A stretch of DNA of 64,000 bases from the NCBI GenBank assembly GCA_004009845.1, contig RMBW01000117.1, positions 9,979-73,978 on the forward strand, written 5' to 3'. Below the pieces are notes generated by a model that had not been told where the DNA came from, did no database searches, and saw only the letters and a program-made list of their open reading frames with translations. The translations under genes were made by a program, and so were the position numbers. Origin of the DNA: Davidsoniella eucalypti. Its lineage: Eukaryota > Ascomycota > Sordariomycetes > Microascales > Ceratocystidaceae. The first letter of the stretch is position 1, and the number at the start of each line of letters is the position of its first letter. This document shows positions 23,777 to 35,468 of this stretch, piece by piece.

Positions 23777-24359
23777 TGCCGGCTTAATAATATTAGAGGG
23801 AGTAAGCTTTAAGCTTCAATATAGCAAAAACAGTTGCCCACTAAGACCTGGTAGCGACAAATGATAGATCAGGCTGATTCAGCATTAAAAATGGCATTGA
23901 CCATTGGCTTGTAAATGTTAGGTATGATTGAGGCAAACGCGCCTTTGTACTAGATAATATGTTGCAATAACGGCTTCAATGGCCAGTTATTAAAGACAAA
24001 GGGGCGGTAGTATTGCAAGATAATTGAATGACAGTTCAAGTTAAGCATCCGATTTATAAGGCAGATCTCAAAGAGTAGTGAGAGAAAGAGATAATTGCTG
24101 GATTTTTTAATTACCGGGTTTGTTGCTTTTATTAAGTTAGTCAGGCTAAAGGATTAAAGCACATATGCTTATTATAATTCTAGGGGTGGCGCTAACTATG
24201 ACGCTACTATATTAGGACCGGACAATACAACGGGTCCCATTGCATTCTCCAAGAAATCGAGCTGGGTACCCCAGATTTGCATCTCACGCGACTATGGCAT
24301 ACATAGTCTTTTTAGTATTGCCACCCACCAGCCTACACCGGTAAATTCAAATACATAGA
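23777..24359. other. Intergenic gap upstream of lipase
   Basis: This 583-bp interval lies between the lipase start and the end of the kynurenine monooxygenase gene, both on the minus strand. It is A+T-rich in its first half. No gene or clear element is seen. Confidence 0.5.
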
Positions 24360-26119
24360 CTAAGAACACCAGTCAGACAACATGCTCCACACCCATCCAA
24401 CAACGCCTCCTAAAAGTGCAGTGCTGCCCCGATACCGCCGGCCCCAGAACACAGCAGCTGACACGATAAATGGGCTTGCTACCGCTATTGCCATCAGGCG
24501 CGCAAGAACACGGCCTTGGCGGTCGGTCTTGTGGACCACTTCCGAGTATCGTTCGTTGCCGAAGCTGACTCGCATATATCTAGTCTTCCACCCTAGACTA
24601 GGTAGGTATACAGCCACCTTTTCCTCAAGCCATTTGCGTATCAGGTATGCACGAGATAACACCGAAGCTCGCATTTCGACGTAGTTCTGAAGTGCTAGGG
24701 TGTTCACGATGTGTGCATCAGGAACACGTAGCTGAGTGTACTCTTCGAGTGCTGCGGCGCGCTGGTCAACCTGGAGGACATCGAGATCAACTGTGCCTAG
24801 AGGGCTGTTGTCTTGTACCATCTCAGCATGCTTATCCAGTACGGAGAACAGAATGCGCACATCCTCCATTCCGCAGTTCAATCCCTGGGCGTAGAATGGC
24901 ACCATGGCATGGGCTGCATCACCGATTATTACTGCCGATGATCCATAATGGTAAGGCTTAGCCTTGATACTGATTAGAGGCAGATGCGGGTTTTCGGTGA
25001 ATGCCTGAACGATTTGATCGGGATGTATGAGCTCTGTAACGCCAGGAAAATGACAATCAAAGAAGTCTGGTAGTGTCTTGGGTGCGGCTTCGAGCTTGGC
25101 AAACTCCGCACTGGGCATAAACAAGGTACACACAAATGAGCCATCCTAAAGATTACGTTAGTCACATTATAAGCATAACATGCCTTAGTGATGTACAAGT
25201 GCTCACATCAGAAGGAATAGCAATAAACATAAAGTCCCGGCCAGGCCAAATGTGTAGATGGTTGGGCGAGATGGCAAACTTGTCACTTGGGCCATTTGCC
25301 TCTTCGGATGACCTTCGTGGGTCAATACGGAACTCGCACCATAGAGTGTCTATATACTCCTGTTGGTAGTCCATGCGTGTGTATTTCATCAGATGGAAAC
25401 GGGTCGCCGAGTGAGCACCATCAGCACCAATTAAGAAGTCGAAATCAACCTTGATCTCAGCAGGACGTGCCTTTGCGTTAGGGGTGTCTACCACTTCGAA
25501 CCAAGCCTGGTTACTGCGAAAGTCGGCACCGGTGAGTTTGTGGTTGAAGAAAATCTTGACATTGGGCTGCTTCTCGAGTAGATCAAGTATAGACTTGTTC
25601 AAAATCGACCGATCCATGGAATAGATTGTCTACAAGTTGCTATAAGTCAGCATTGATACGTTATGGGTCCACAACATACACAATGTATAATGAATAGTGA
25701 GAATTACACGCCCAAGCGGATCATAGTCCTGTGATTCTTCATAGAAAGAGCCATCGGGTAAACGACCATGAATCATACGACCTCTCATGGGCAGAGTCGA
25801 CGAGAAGACAGTATCCAGTAGCTGTGGGAAGCCAGAACTGCGCATGGCATTGAGACCACGTTCTGAGACGGCCAGGTTGATGGACCGAGTAAAGTTCAGC
25901 GGAACGGTCTTAGGGTCTCTAAGATCTGGGCAGTTCAGTCAGATACTGTTACACAATGTATGTATATGTGTATGTGATACACCAAGTGACGCGTTGGATA
26001 AACATACCTGGGCGTAGTTCATAGACTTCGACTTCATGGCCGCGTTGGGCAGCGTAAAGAGCAGCAAGAGAGCCCACAGGGCCTCCTCCCACGATAACAG
26101 TCTTCTGCTGTTTAGGCAT
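24360..26119 (-). CDS. BNA4: Kynurenine 3-monooxygenase
   Basis: Predicted exons are 26119-26008, 25925-25708, 25629-25207 and 25145-24360, giving 512 residues. The enzyme hydroxylates kynurenine to 3-hydroxykynurenine with FAD and NADPH in the tryptophan-to-NAD pathway and usually sits on the mitochondrial outer membrane. An FAD/NAD dinucleotide motif VIVGGGPVGSLAALYAAQRG lies at the N-terminus. Family segments INLAVSERGLNAM, GRMIHG and YSMDRSILN appear after splicing. The second FAD motif is VIIGDAAHAMVPFYAQGLNC near residue 323, and DFLIGADGAHSATR is the DG motif. A hydrophobic C-terminal segment (MAIAVASPFIVSAAVFW and beyond) fits a membrane anchor. The start at 26119 is preferred over an upstream in-frame Met because it puts the FAD motif near residue 8. 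Confidence 0.95.
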
Positions 26120-26645
26120 GCTTGTGGTGATGATTGACAATTGCGGTCTCAACGCTGCAGGAAAATGTATTAGCAATCGATCGCGATGGCTTCACTACGA
26201 CGTACTGTCAGGCTAGATCCCCACTATAATCGGCCAATATAAATGGTAATAGGTCTCAGAAAGGCGCTTTTTCGCGAGCCGTCTTTTTCTCTTCACGCTT
26301 ACAAAAGCACAAAACCCCGTTACCATGCATTACGCATCCAGAGCCAATATTTGCCTACTAAGCAAGAAAGGGTAAGGGTTTCGACTCACTAGAGTAGGAT
26401 GTCGAGCACAGGCGAAAAAAGAAGAAGAAAAAAATACTGCAAAAGTGCTTTTATCGTGATATTTCATGTAGACATCCGATTAGTTTTCTTAGAAACTTTG
26501 CTATACAAACCCAGGCCTTTCACTCGCAATCATTACTAATCCTTCTCTTGTAACCCTTTTTACGAATAAATCGTGCATACATACCTCTCTTTAGGCACCT
26601 AGACTTGTGTCTTATCCTGTGAATACTCATCGACCGATCGCAACC
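26120..26645. promoter_or_regulatory. Divergent promoter between KMO and MAP1
   Basis: This 526-bp interval separates the outward-facing starts of kynurenine monooxygenase and methionine aminopeptidase. It has a poly-A tract near 26415-26432 and pyrimidine-rich sequence close to the MAP1 start. No specific factor site can be claimed. Confidence 0.45.
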
Positions 26646-28044
26646 ATGGCTGATTCCAAGCGCCAGTGCTCGGGCGACAGCTGTTCCAACGAGGCCGGCA
26701 CGTTGCAATGCCCTACCTGCATCAAGCTGGGCATCAAGGACAGCTTCTTCTGCTCGCAAGAGTGCTTCAAAAAGAGTTGGGTTAGTCCTGCTTCACGATT
26801 CGCATTCGGTTATCGAGTCGAATGCTGTATTGCCTATCTCATAATGCCAAGCTAATATGATCATACTCTCTCTTCACCATGTAGTCTACGCATAAGCTTG
26901 TTCACAAGGCGAAGACGAACTTGCTCGAAAAGTTCATCACCCCTAATGTAGTATCTGAGCCCAATGCGGTCGACGGCACTTTCAATCCCTTTCCGACATT
27001 TGCTTACGCCGGCTCTCTGCGTCCTTTGTATCCTCTGTCGCCGCACCGCAAGGTTCCTACGTCGATTCCTCACCCTGAGTGGTCGCAAGATGGTATCCCC
27101 AAGTATAACCGGGCCATGCAGAGACCTAGCCGCATTGAGATCCTCGATGCCGCTGGTATCGCTGCCATGCGCAAGGTCTGCAGACTTGCCCGTGAGGTTT
27201 TAGATGTTGCTGCCGCCGCTGCCGTTCCTGGTGTGACGACCGACTACATTGACGAGATCGTCCATAAGGCTTGCATTGAACGTAACGTAAGTCGTCCTAG
27301 GGTGGTTTTAAGCTGAATACCTGCTAACATCTAGTTCATAGTCGTACCCGTCGCCTCTGAACTACAACCACTTCCCCAAGTCTGTCTGCACGTCACCCAA
27401 CGAAGTCATTTGCCACGGCATTCCAGATCAGCGCGTGCTCAAGAACGGTGACATCTTGAACATCGATGTGACCCTCTTCCACGAGGGATACCATGGTGAC
27501 CTTAACGAAACTTACTACATCGGCGAGAAGGCCAAGGCGGACCCCGACTCGGTTCGTGTCACTGAGTGTGCCAGAGAATGCTTAGATCTTGCCATCAAGG
27601 CCGTTAAGCCTGGTGTTCTCTTCCGTGAGTTCGGAAACATCATTGAGCAACACGCCAAGACTCGTGACTGCAGTGTTATCCGTACCTACTGCGGCCATGG
27701 CATCAATAAGCTCTTCCACTGCCCCCCTAACATCCCCCATTATGCTAAGAACAAGACCGTTGGCGAGGCTAAGCCTGGTATGACCTTCACTATCGAGCCC
27801 ATGGTGGCTCTGGGCAAGTACCGCGATATAACTTGGCCCGACAACTGGACTAGCACTACGATAGACGGAAAGCGCACCGCCCAGTTCGGTAAGTCAAACA
27901 CAAGCGCTCGATTTTTCGTCTGTTATATATTGTTTACTAACAGTGATTCCAGAGCACACCCTGCTAGTCACCGAAGACGGCGTCGAAATCTTGACTGCTC
28001 GGTTGCCAAACTCTCCTGGTGGAGCTATTGAAATGCCAAAATAG
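26646..28044 (+). CDS. MAP1: Methionine aminopeptidase 1
   Basis: Predicted exons are 26646-26780, 26885-27286, 27342-27888 and 27953-28044, giving 391 residues, close to yeast Map1 (387). It removes initiator methionine from nascent cytosolic proteins at the ribosome. The N-terminal zinc finger of the MYND-like type is present (CSGDSCSNEAGTLQCPTC, then FFCSQECFKKSW). The pita-bread catalytic domain carries the metal ligands: Asp in LNIDVT and in HGDLNET, His in GHGINKLFHC, Glu in FTIEPMV, and a final Glu in HTLLVTEDGVEILT, which is rebuilt only when the last intron is spliced. All introns are 55-104 nt with standard ends. Confidence 0.97.
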
Positions 28045-28811
28045 ACCCTATTTAGTTCATGAAATAAGCTTTCCTCTCAGAGATGAAGAAAATACAAAAT
28101 AATGACGTATAAAACAAGGAAAATAAAAGCAAATTCAGTACATAATGTGTGATGCTACTTTTTGAATAAGAAGTTTGATGCGCCACATTCCCGGATTCGA
28201 TGGTGGGTTGTGGCTGAAGTTAGTAGATGATATAGTTGCTCCCATCTACGAATGCAATTAATCAATCGTATTGTTGTTCGTCTGAATCACCAGGAAATAC
28301 ATGCGGTTAGCCATATCTGTATAGCATTCAGCATAGCTGTCCAAATATCTTTGAGCTGTGTGCAGTTAAAGCTGTATTCTAGGAGGTATAGTCTGGCTTT
28401 AGAGTCTTGCTTCTTGTCGACAAACAATATAGACGCTGACATGATCGTCTTTCTATTAGTAGTTGAAGCCCGCAAGTTAGAAGCTGGAAGGCCGTTTTGA
28501 ACTGTCCATAGTCGTAGTTACCCAACAGTAGTTTGCTATTCGGATGCATATCTAGGCACTATAGGAAAAAACTATTTTACACCGCCTTTTATATTTGGCA
28601 CACCGCTTCCAAAAAAAGAAAACTACACCTGAACACACCGCTATTTTTCTGATATTTTGAAGATGAATAATAGACTGAAAACCCCCACCAACTTATAATC
28701 TATCAATCATCAATAATAGACATATAGCTAGCTATCTGGTAAGTTACTAGCTATCTCAAATCATGAAACTAGAAAGACCCTTCTTGTATATCTGCTAATT
28801 TATAAGTAAAA
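28045..28811. other. Intergenic gap between MAP1 and the MULE relic
   Basis: No gene is supported in these 767 bp. The half nearest the transposon is A+T-rich and contains CACCGC words at about 28580-28640 (ACACCGCCTTTT, CACACCGCTT, ACACACCGCT) that could belong to an eroded transposon end. I found no matching inverted repeat on the far side. Confidence 0.4.
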
Positions 28812-31030
28812 ATGTCACAACCATCTAGCCCTCAGCATTGTCTTACCAATGTCTCTCTGGCGCTTCGTCCTGCTTCTTCTGCACAACCTTCCCACAGATG
28901 ACGGCTTATCTTCACCCTCTGTACTTCTTATGAATGAACCTCCAGCTAGCCATCGGCTTATGTCAGGTCCCTTGTATGAAACAATTCAAGACTTGGGATC
29001 AGATTTGAAAGATTGGGCAAGCCGAACCGGATTTTCTGTGGTCAAGGCTAGAGCTTCAAATTATGTGGCAGGAAAAGCCACAACTGTGGATTTCTGCTGT
29101 GAAAGGGGACATTTTAGAGGGTTTAAGAGAACAATCCGCACAACTTCCACAATCAAGGCCGTGTTCTTCCCGATGACATGAAGGCTCGGATTGAGATTTT
29201 GGCTGCTAACTCTAAAACCAAGCCTCTTGAGATTTTTAGCACATTGAAGAAAGAATTTCCAACAGGTGTCTTCACTCTAGTTGATGTAAGAAACTTTCGG
29301 CGGAGGCTTAAAAAAGCAGATCAACAAGGTTATAGCCCAACTCAAAGTGTATTCCACATTGCCAAATTCGAAGAAGGAGGTCCTGATGGCAATCTCTAGG
29401 GGCTATTCTTTTCATTTCCGTGGCAGCTTCTCATGCGGAAAAGGAACCCTCAAATCTTGTCCATGGGCTGCACATATAGCACCAACAAGTATAAGATGCC
29501 ACTTTCCACAGGAACTCGCGTTACAAAGACAGATGGCAGTGCCCATTTCTATGCGGTAATCACTAATGAAAGGGTAGCTGAATACGAATAGTTGGTCCAG
29601 TGTATTAACTACACCCTACAACTTCACGACATCGAACAACCACGTATAGCCATCGCGAACTTCGAAAAAGCTCTAAAGCCCGCCCTTAGAACACGCATGC
29701 CTGATATGAAACAACAGCTTCGTATTTTTCACATTAATACGAATGTTTAGAAACATTTCCAAAAAGAAAAGTGGTTACCGCATGGTCCCGAAGCTACTGG
29801 CAATGTTGGACAGCCGATTGTCCACGACTTTCATGGGCCAGTAACTTCAGATGCATTGGCAAATGAGCTACCAGATACCGACACTGGTGATGACGCTGCA
29901 GAATTCATTACCTCCGGTTTTGATGAACGGGTGATTCCAGTCCATTGCGAAGCAAAATACCATACACTGAGAAGGGGTTCTACCATCGTTGGCGCTATAT
30001 GGTGTTTTTCAAGACTGAAGAAAAATTCCGAGAAGCTTTTGATAGGCTCCAATCTCAATTCAGAGATCAGGAACCTTTACTACACTATATCTCAAATGAG
30101 TACTTACCTATGTCAGCCTTCTCGGGGGTACCTTTGAGTTCGGAGTACCTCCCCCTCCGTCCAAAGACGGATTTTTTCCCCTTCGTCTTGGGTTCTCAAG
30201 AGCGACTAGTGCATATTCCCAATGCTCCTATCCATTCTCGTTTTCTTTTTCGATCTTCGATGCACCGTTTTGTGAGGCCTCAGCTCAGGAAGACACACTC
30301 ACGCTCGATGGGCAGCCTCTTTGAAGATTCCGGATGCCCGACCCCGCGGCGTGGGAATCTTGTTGCTACTAGTTCTTCGGGGCTAGGAGATGGTGTCGTC
30401 CCGCATACAAAGCTATTGAGTTTGTCTAGCGGAGGACTTTAAGTACCTGTCCGGTAATCAATCCGGTGTCGTATGATCTTAGTGATTTCGGTAGACGTTA
30501 AATATAATCAAACCAAATCAAATGAAGTACTTACCTGTGTAGGGTCAGTGGGCTGGTTGTTTCATCAACTGTAACAGAAACTTATGGCCAGAGAACTACG
30601 TCTCCAACGGAATCTACACATAGAAATCTGAAGGGCTATCTGAATAATAGCACTAAAGATCTGAAGAACTTGACTGACAGTATAAAGTAGCTCCTAGAAA
30701 ATACCCATTTGTCTTATTGGCAGCAAGTAGCAGACCAAAGAGTGAAACTAAGAAGCACTCAATACTATTTGGCATGGTTAGGGTCCCTTAACCGTGAGGT
30801 ATCTTACAATTGTGTTGACCGACCTTCTTACAACACAACATAAACAAGTTCTTCTCTCGAGATACTCCAAATCACAACGAATGTCCAAATAGTTAGCTGA
30901 ACCACAGCCTTGTTCTGGCCGCTTTAGTTTGTAAATTGGCTTGCCATATGAAATTTAGGGAAAAGAAACTCTTACGAAAGAGGACACTAACCCGCTTTAT
31001 TAGCTAGACTAAGATGCTGCTTTGGCTAAT
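28812..31030 (+). mobile_element. Degenerate MULE (Mutator-like) DNA transposon, transposase relic
   Basis: Fragments of a MULE transposase lie in order but in different frames with stops. An N-terminal FAR1-like zinc-binding region is at 28960-29130 (LKDWASRTGFSVVKARASN). Next comes the KARIEILAANSKTKPLEIFS segment from 29181. The first DDE-type segment near 29460 reads GCTYSTNKYKMPL where family members have D-C-T-Y, so the catalytic Asp is lost. The second (IAIANFEKALKPAL, near 29640) has Asn where Asp is expected, and FHINTNV precedes a stop. The C-terminal part resumes after 30540 (RTTSPTESTHRNLKGYL, near 30600) and fades near 31030. The copy cannot make an active transposase. Terminal inverted repeats were not identified. 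A separate insertion interrupts it at 30114-30517. Confidence 0.85.
30114..30517. mobile_element. About 404-bp insertion in the MULE relic, with 22-bp target duplication
   Basis: The transposase relic is interrupted between the NEYLP segment (30092-30113) and its continuation after 30540. The interruption is flanked by direct repeats: TCAAATGAGTACTTACCTAT with GT at 30092-30113, and a 23-nt version at 30518-30540 with one base inserted and one changed. The left side of the insert is G+C-rich and the right end is A-rich (AAATATAATCAAACCAAA), the layout of a non-LTR retroposon or SINE. It has an open frame ending near 30442 without recognisable family. Read on the minus strand its edges look like splice sites, which may be chance. 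Confidence 0.65.
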
Positions 31031-31906
31031 CCCCGTTGAGTCAGATATTGCTGGAGACCTTAAAAGTAGACCTAAAGGTGCTCCCAATAAGCGTAGAGTT
31101 TGTGTGCCTTGCCTGCTAAATTTAGCTGGACCTTGATTAGTTAACTGCTTGCTTCTTACTTATATCCATACTTTTTAATTCATATTTTTAGCTTAGTTAT
31201 AATGCCCCAATATTTTGCTTTTTATAATGAATTTCCTAATTCATATAATATTCTTCTTGTAATGTAACTAGCAAGATTGAGGGGCAGTTTTTCAAAAAAC
31301 GGCAGAAAAGGCTAAGGGTAAGAAACCCTACGGTTCATCTCCTAATTGGGACAAGCGGGTTTTCTCTCATAGTGCCTAGACACACATTAAATAGTGCCTA
31401 TATTCACTCGGGTATTCTATATATTCTAAAGTGGCTGTCGTCCCTATTTGAGCTTTAGCTGGCTGACCCATTAAGTCTGACTCTCCCCGCCCTGTCTAGT
31501 CGCCTGCCAAATTGGCGCAAAAAATCATTCCCAGCAATAGTTTACTTAGTACATGCACTTAGACTGTTTGCTGTCAATGCTAGCCTAGGCAACTTACCCG
31601 CCGCCCACTTCTTTACGCTTCTTTATTTTACCACCTTGAACTCCCAAAGCCGCCACGTAGAGCCATTCACTTCCATCCTGCTGTCAAAACCTTGTTTGGG
31701 CAAGAACTTGTTACTATTAATCATTCAAATTCCCTTTCTTTTTTCCTTGCCGCCTTAGATCACGATATTCTTTTCCTTACATTGAACCTTTCCAGTCACG
31801 ATACTCTCACCCCGAACGCCATCGCCGTTCCTATTCATTCTGTTTCTCGATACACACTCTCTCTGATTAATTCGCCTGGTCCGTAACTCGATACAACATC
31901 GCCAAA
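31031..31906. other. Intergenic gap upstream of ERV14
   Basis: The first half may be eroded transposon sequence and is A+T-rich (31180-31270). The second half should hold the ERV14 promoter and a pyrimidine-rich 5' leader (31700-31860). No gene is supported. Confidence 0.45.
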
Positions 31907-32721
31907 ATGTCCGGAGAAGCCTGGCTCTATCTGTTGTCAGTGTTGATCAATGCCGTCAACCTGTTCCTCCAAGTCTTCTTCACCATTATGTACAGCGATC
32001 TCGAATGGTAAGAACCCCCCCCCCCTCTACCCTACTTGGCTACCGTCCAATTTTCACCGAACAAAACACATCGCTGGCTGTTTCGGATATACGGATTTTC
32101 TGTGTCTGGCCCATGTGATGCATGGCTTAGAAGAGAAAAAAAGACCACATATTGGTTGGCCCTCTTCTACCGAGTGTCTAGCCCCTCCATCCCATCTTGT
32201 TTGTGCATTGAAACGATATACTAACCACCAACCGTTTGTCTTGCGCTTAGTGACTACATCAACCCTATCGACCTTTGCAACCGCCTGAACACCTACATCG
32301 TCCCTGAAGCTGCCGTCCACGGTTTCCTAACTCTGCTGTTCCTCATAAATGGCTACTGGCTGCCACTGATTCTCAACCTGCCACTGCTCATCTGGAATGT
32401 GAAGAAGTAAGTTCCATAGGCCCGTCCAACGTTATTATCTTCAAGTAAAACCCTTACTAACACTAGCTTTGTAGAATCTTCGACAATGTCCATCTTCTGG
32501 ATGCTACTGAGATTTTCCGTAAACTCAATGTCCACAAGAAGGTTTGTACCTTATCACTATATAGACATCATGTCTACACTTGTTTCACATTACGTTGAGC
32601 GATTCTAACTATTCATGTTCATATATAGGAGTCCTTCTCCAAGCTAGCCTTCCACCTGGTCATGTTCTTCTTCTACCTGTACAGCATGATCATCGCTTTA
32701 ATCAAGGACGAATCCAGCTAA
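31907..32721 (+). CDS. ERV14: Cornichon family ER export receptor (Erv14)
   Basis: Predicted exons are 31907-32007, 32251-32406, 32475-32541 and 32629-32721, giving 138 residues, the same length as yeast Erv14. It is a small multi-spanning membrane protein that loads transmembrane cargo into COPII vesicles at the ER. Family landmarks are all present: FTIMYSDLECDYINPIDLC, VHGFLTLLFLINGYWLPLIL, HLLDATEIFRKLNVHKKESF and MFFFYLYSMIIALI. Every intron position lies inside or beside a conserved segment, and each join preserves the family sequence, so the four-exon model is secure. Intron 1 is 243 nt, long for this window. No single exon is long enough to be obvious without splicing. Confidence 0.97.
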
Positions 32722-33809
32722 ACGGCTCGCCGATAACCCGTTCATCTTGTGTCCTTCAAACATCTCAATTTACCGGCCTGTTTATCTCGCGGCTCTCCTA
32801 CCAACTTAGACTCACGATGGGAAGATAAGAATGGTCATACGATCACCAAGCCGATGTCTTTAGTACATTCACCAGCGCTAAATCGAGCTAATAGCATGTG
32901 TTCGAGCCCATCTACAATTCGCAGTTTCACGACGCCGAAGTCTTCCATCACAACACGTTGGCCTACTAGTCACGTATCTTTTCCCCCTTGTTCTACTAGC
33001 GAGATCGATCTCTCATATTTCCTTTTTTTTCTTTCCTGTTTTTGGATATCCACACTGGCCAATTATAAACCACCCAGGCAACTTGGGAGGATGAATACCA
33101 ACTATGATGACATCTATGTATGCTGCCTATTCTATGACACAAGACTCTTCCTTTTCATGTCTAGCTTCTCGGGGGTCTAGTAAATATGCTACGTCTGCTC
33201 AATTTCTCCACTGTGAATAGATATGCTTCCATTAATGGATATAATCAACTCGGCATCTTGCTGTACCGTTTTCTCTCGTTATGGTGTGCGGGGTTAATTC
33301 AACAAATAGCTGACAGGCTTTGTCGTTTCACAACCCTAGTCGCAGCTCTTACTATTGAGATGCTTTATAATTGTATATATTGATTTACTGGTATACATTC
33401 AGAATCATACGAAATCAAAAATCGACGTTGGCAATTATTACTTGTCATATCGCATAGTCCAACAAATTCCACTCATAGCTAAGCTCTAACATGCTCGCAT
33501 GATCACATGCACATTATACATACATGTACCAATCATTGTGCGTTCAGGCCTCTCTAAAAAGTGGACCCAAGGCTGTTGTCTGTCTTTTTCTTGTTATGCG
33601 CAAAGCGGCAAGGCTGTATGCGCATACTTTTTTTTAGTACTTTTCGTCGATTGTTTGTCGACAAGCACATTTATCTTGCATACCGCCTCGCTATACCAAC
33701 TAACTTTAAATCGCGACAAACCACTTTACCGCGCCAATACCCAGACAATCTCCCTCAGCCTTGACGTTTAAAACACCGCGATATATCGAGTTACAAATAA
33801 TACAGCATA
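32722..33809. other. Intergenic gap ERV14 to PRP17
   Basis: No gene is supported in this 1.09-kb stretch between two plus-strand genes. Short open frames here are pyrimidine-rich and lack motifs. It should contain the ERV14 3' end and the PRP17 promoter. Confidence 0.5.
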
Positions 33810-35468
33810 ATGGCTAATCTCGACAAGTTCCCGGCTAACATGGCGCCGAAGGACGCTCTGATTGTCAGAGAACAAGCGCCGGCATCACATGCCATGGACA
33901 TATATAGTGGCGATCAGCTCACTCAGCCTTCAGCCGGCCCTTCAAATCCATTTGCGCAAGACGATCCCAAAAAGCGCAAAAACAACATCTTAACGGGCTT
34001 TGCGCAAGAGACGCTTGTCAGCGAACACGCTTTCCGCGCAAAGCATAGAGCTGTTGAGCGTCGTGGCGGCCCGGAAAGAGAGTTCAGATCAGCTACAGAT
34101 GTGAAGAAGGAAGCTGCGCAAATACGTAGTACACGTGAAAAGAAGGGCGATGCGACCATCGTCGAAGGCGCAGGTGCCTACGTGGGACCTTGGGCCAAGT
34201 ACAAGCCAAAGTACCATGACGTTGTCGATGGTGAAGAGCTCGCTAGCGATGAGGAATACGAGGAGATTGAGGTGACTGATGACGAGAACGTTGTTGCTAG
34301 TGGAGCTATCACATCGGCGCCAAAGATCGCCCTCGAGCGCAGAAAAGAAGTCGAAAGTTTGGGAGAGGAAACCACCACCTTCTACGGCTCAGAAGAATAC
34401 GATTACCAAGGGCGTACATACAGTAAGTTCACAGAGTCTCACTACTTATCAATCTGGCTCTTGACTAACGTTTCTCTTTCTATAGTGCACATTCCACAGG
34501 ACCTCAGTGTCGATCTTCGAAAAGAGCCCGGATCCATACCAACATTTATCCCGAAAAAGCAAATTCATGCGTGGAAAGATTGCAAACAAGCTGTCACGGG
34601 CATCCGACTATTTCCAAAGTCTTCACACCTACTACTTGCCGCTGGCGCCGACTCTACGATCCGGATATACGATGTATACCACTCGCGCGAACTTTTGCGT
34701 TCGTACCAAGGACATACCAAGGCGTTATCAGACATTCATTTCAATCACGATGGCACCAAGTTTATGAGCTGCTCGTGGGATCGCACAATGAAACTCTGGG
34801 ACACTGAAACTGGCCAATGTATCTCCAAGTTTTCAAACGGAAAGACTGCCCATGTAATCAGGTGGAACAACATGTCAGTAGACCACCATAACGAATTCAT
34901 TGCTGGCATGTCAAACAACAACATTATACAATATGACACACGCCAAGGCAATGAAATCATCCAAGACTACAATCACCACTTGTCCGACATCACAACACTG
35001 GAGTTCTTGGATGAGGGCCGTCGTTTCATGAGTTCGTCCAACGATAAGACAGTACGTGCTTGGGATTATGGTATTCCTGTCCCAACAAAAATCATTGCGG
35101 AGGTCGACATGTTCGCATATACTCGTAGCTGTCTACATCCCAATGGAAAGCATGTACTATACCAGAGTGGCGATAACTCTATTCTAGCATATTCCACCGG
35201 TGACAAGATTCGCCAGAACAGAAAGAAATGCTGGAAGGGACATCACACTGCTGGTACAGCAATCGATGTCACGGTTAGTCCGGATGGACAATATGTCACA
35301 AGTGGTGACTCGGCTGGATTCCTTGTATTTTGGGATTTCAAGAAGGGTGCCATGTTACACAAGCTTCAGGCTGGTAACAAGGCGCTCACATGCGTAGTCT
35401 GGTCAGAGCAAGAGACATCAAAGGTCTTCACAGCCAGTCAAGACGGTCATATTCGTCTTTGGGATTAA
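33810..35468 (+). CDS. PRP17: Pre-mRNA splicing factor PRP17/CDC40 (WD40)
   Basis: Predicted exons are 33810-34422 and 34486-35468, giving 531 residues. Prp17 joins the spliceosome for the second catalytic step. The N-terminal half contains the family block (NNILTGFAQETLVSEHAFR, YVGPWAKYKPKY). The joined exons read EEYDYQGRTYMHIPQDLSVDL, a conserved stretch that the intron would otherwise split. The C-terminal half holds WD40 repeats with clear ends such as FMSCSWDRTMKLWD, FMSSSNDKTVRAWD, YVTSGDSAGFLVFWD and the final DGHIRLWD at the stop. The intron is 63 nt, divisible by three and free of stops, so the unspliced frame is also open (552 residues), but GTAAGT and CTATAG ends favour removal. 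Confidence 0.95.
   Translation: MANLDKFPANMAPKDALIVREQAPASHAMDIYSGDQLTQPSAGPSNPFAQDDPKKRKNNILTGFAQETLVSEHAFRAKHRAVERRGGPEREFRSATDVKKEAAQIRSTREKKGDATIVEGAGAYVGPWAKYKPKYHDVVDGEELASDEEYEEIEVTDDENVVASGAITSAPKIALERRKEVESLGEETTTFYGSEEYDYQGRTYSKFTESHYLSIWLLTNVSLSIVHIPQDLSVDLRKEPGSIPTFIPKKQIHAWKDCKQAVTGIRLFPKSSHLLLAAGADSTIRIYDVYHSRELLRSYQGHTKALSDIHFNHDGTKFMSCSWDRTMKLWDTETGQCISKFSNGKTAHVIRWNNMSVDHHNEFIAGMSNNNIIQYDTRQGNEIIQDYNHHLSDITTLEFLDEGRRFMSSSNDKTVRAWDYGIPVPTKIIAEVDMFAYTRSCLHPNGKHVLYQSGDNSILAYSTGDKIRQNRKKCWKGHHTAGTAIDVTVSPDGQYVTSGDSAGFLVFWDFKKGAMLHKLQAGNKALTCVVWSEQETSKVFTASQDGHIRLWD

Noticed and set aside
30527..30560. Resemblance to the 5' end of U1 snRNA (ACTTACCTG)
   Set aside because: The same word occurs in the MULE coding relic as Tyr-Leu-Pro codons and is duplicated by the nested insertion; no U1 fold follows.
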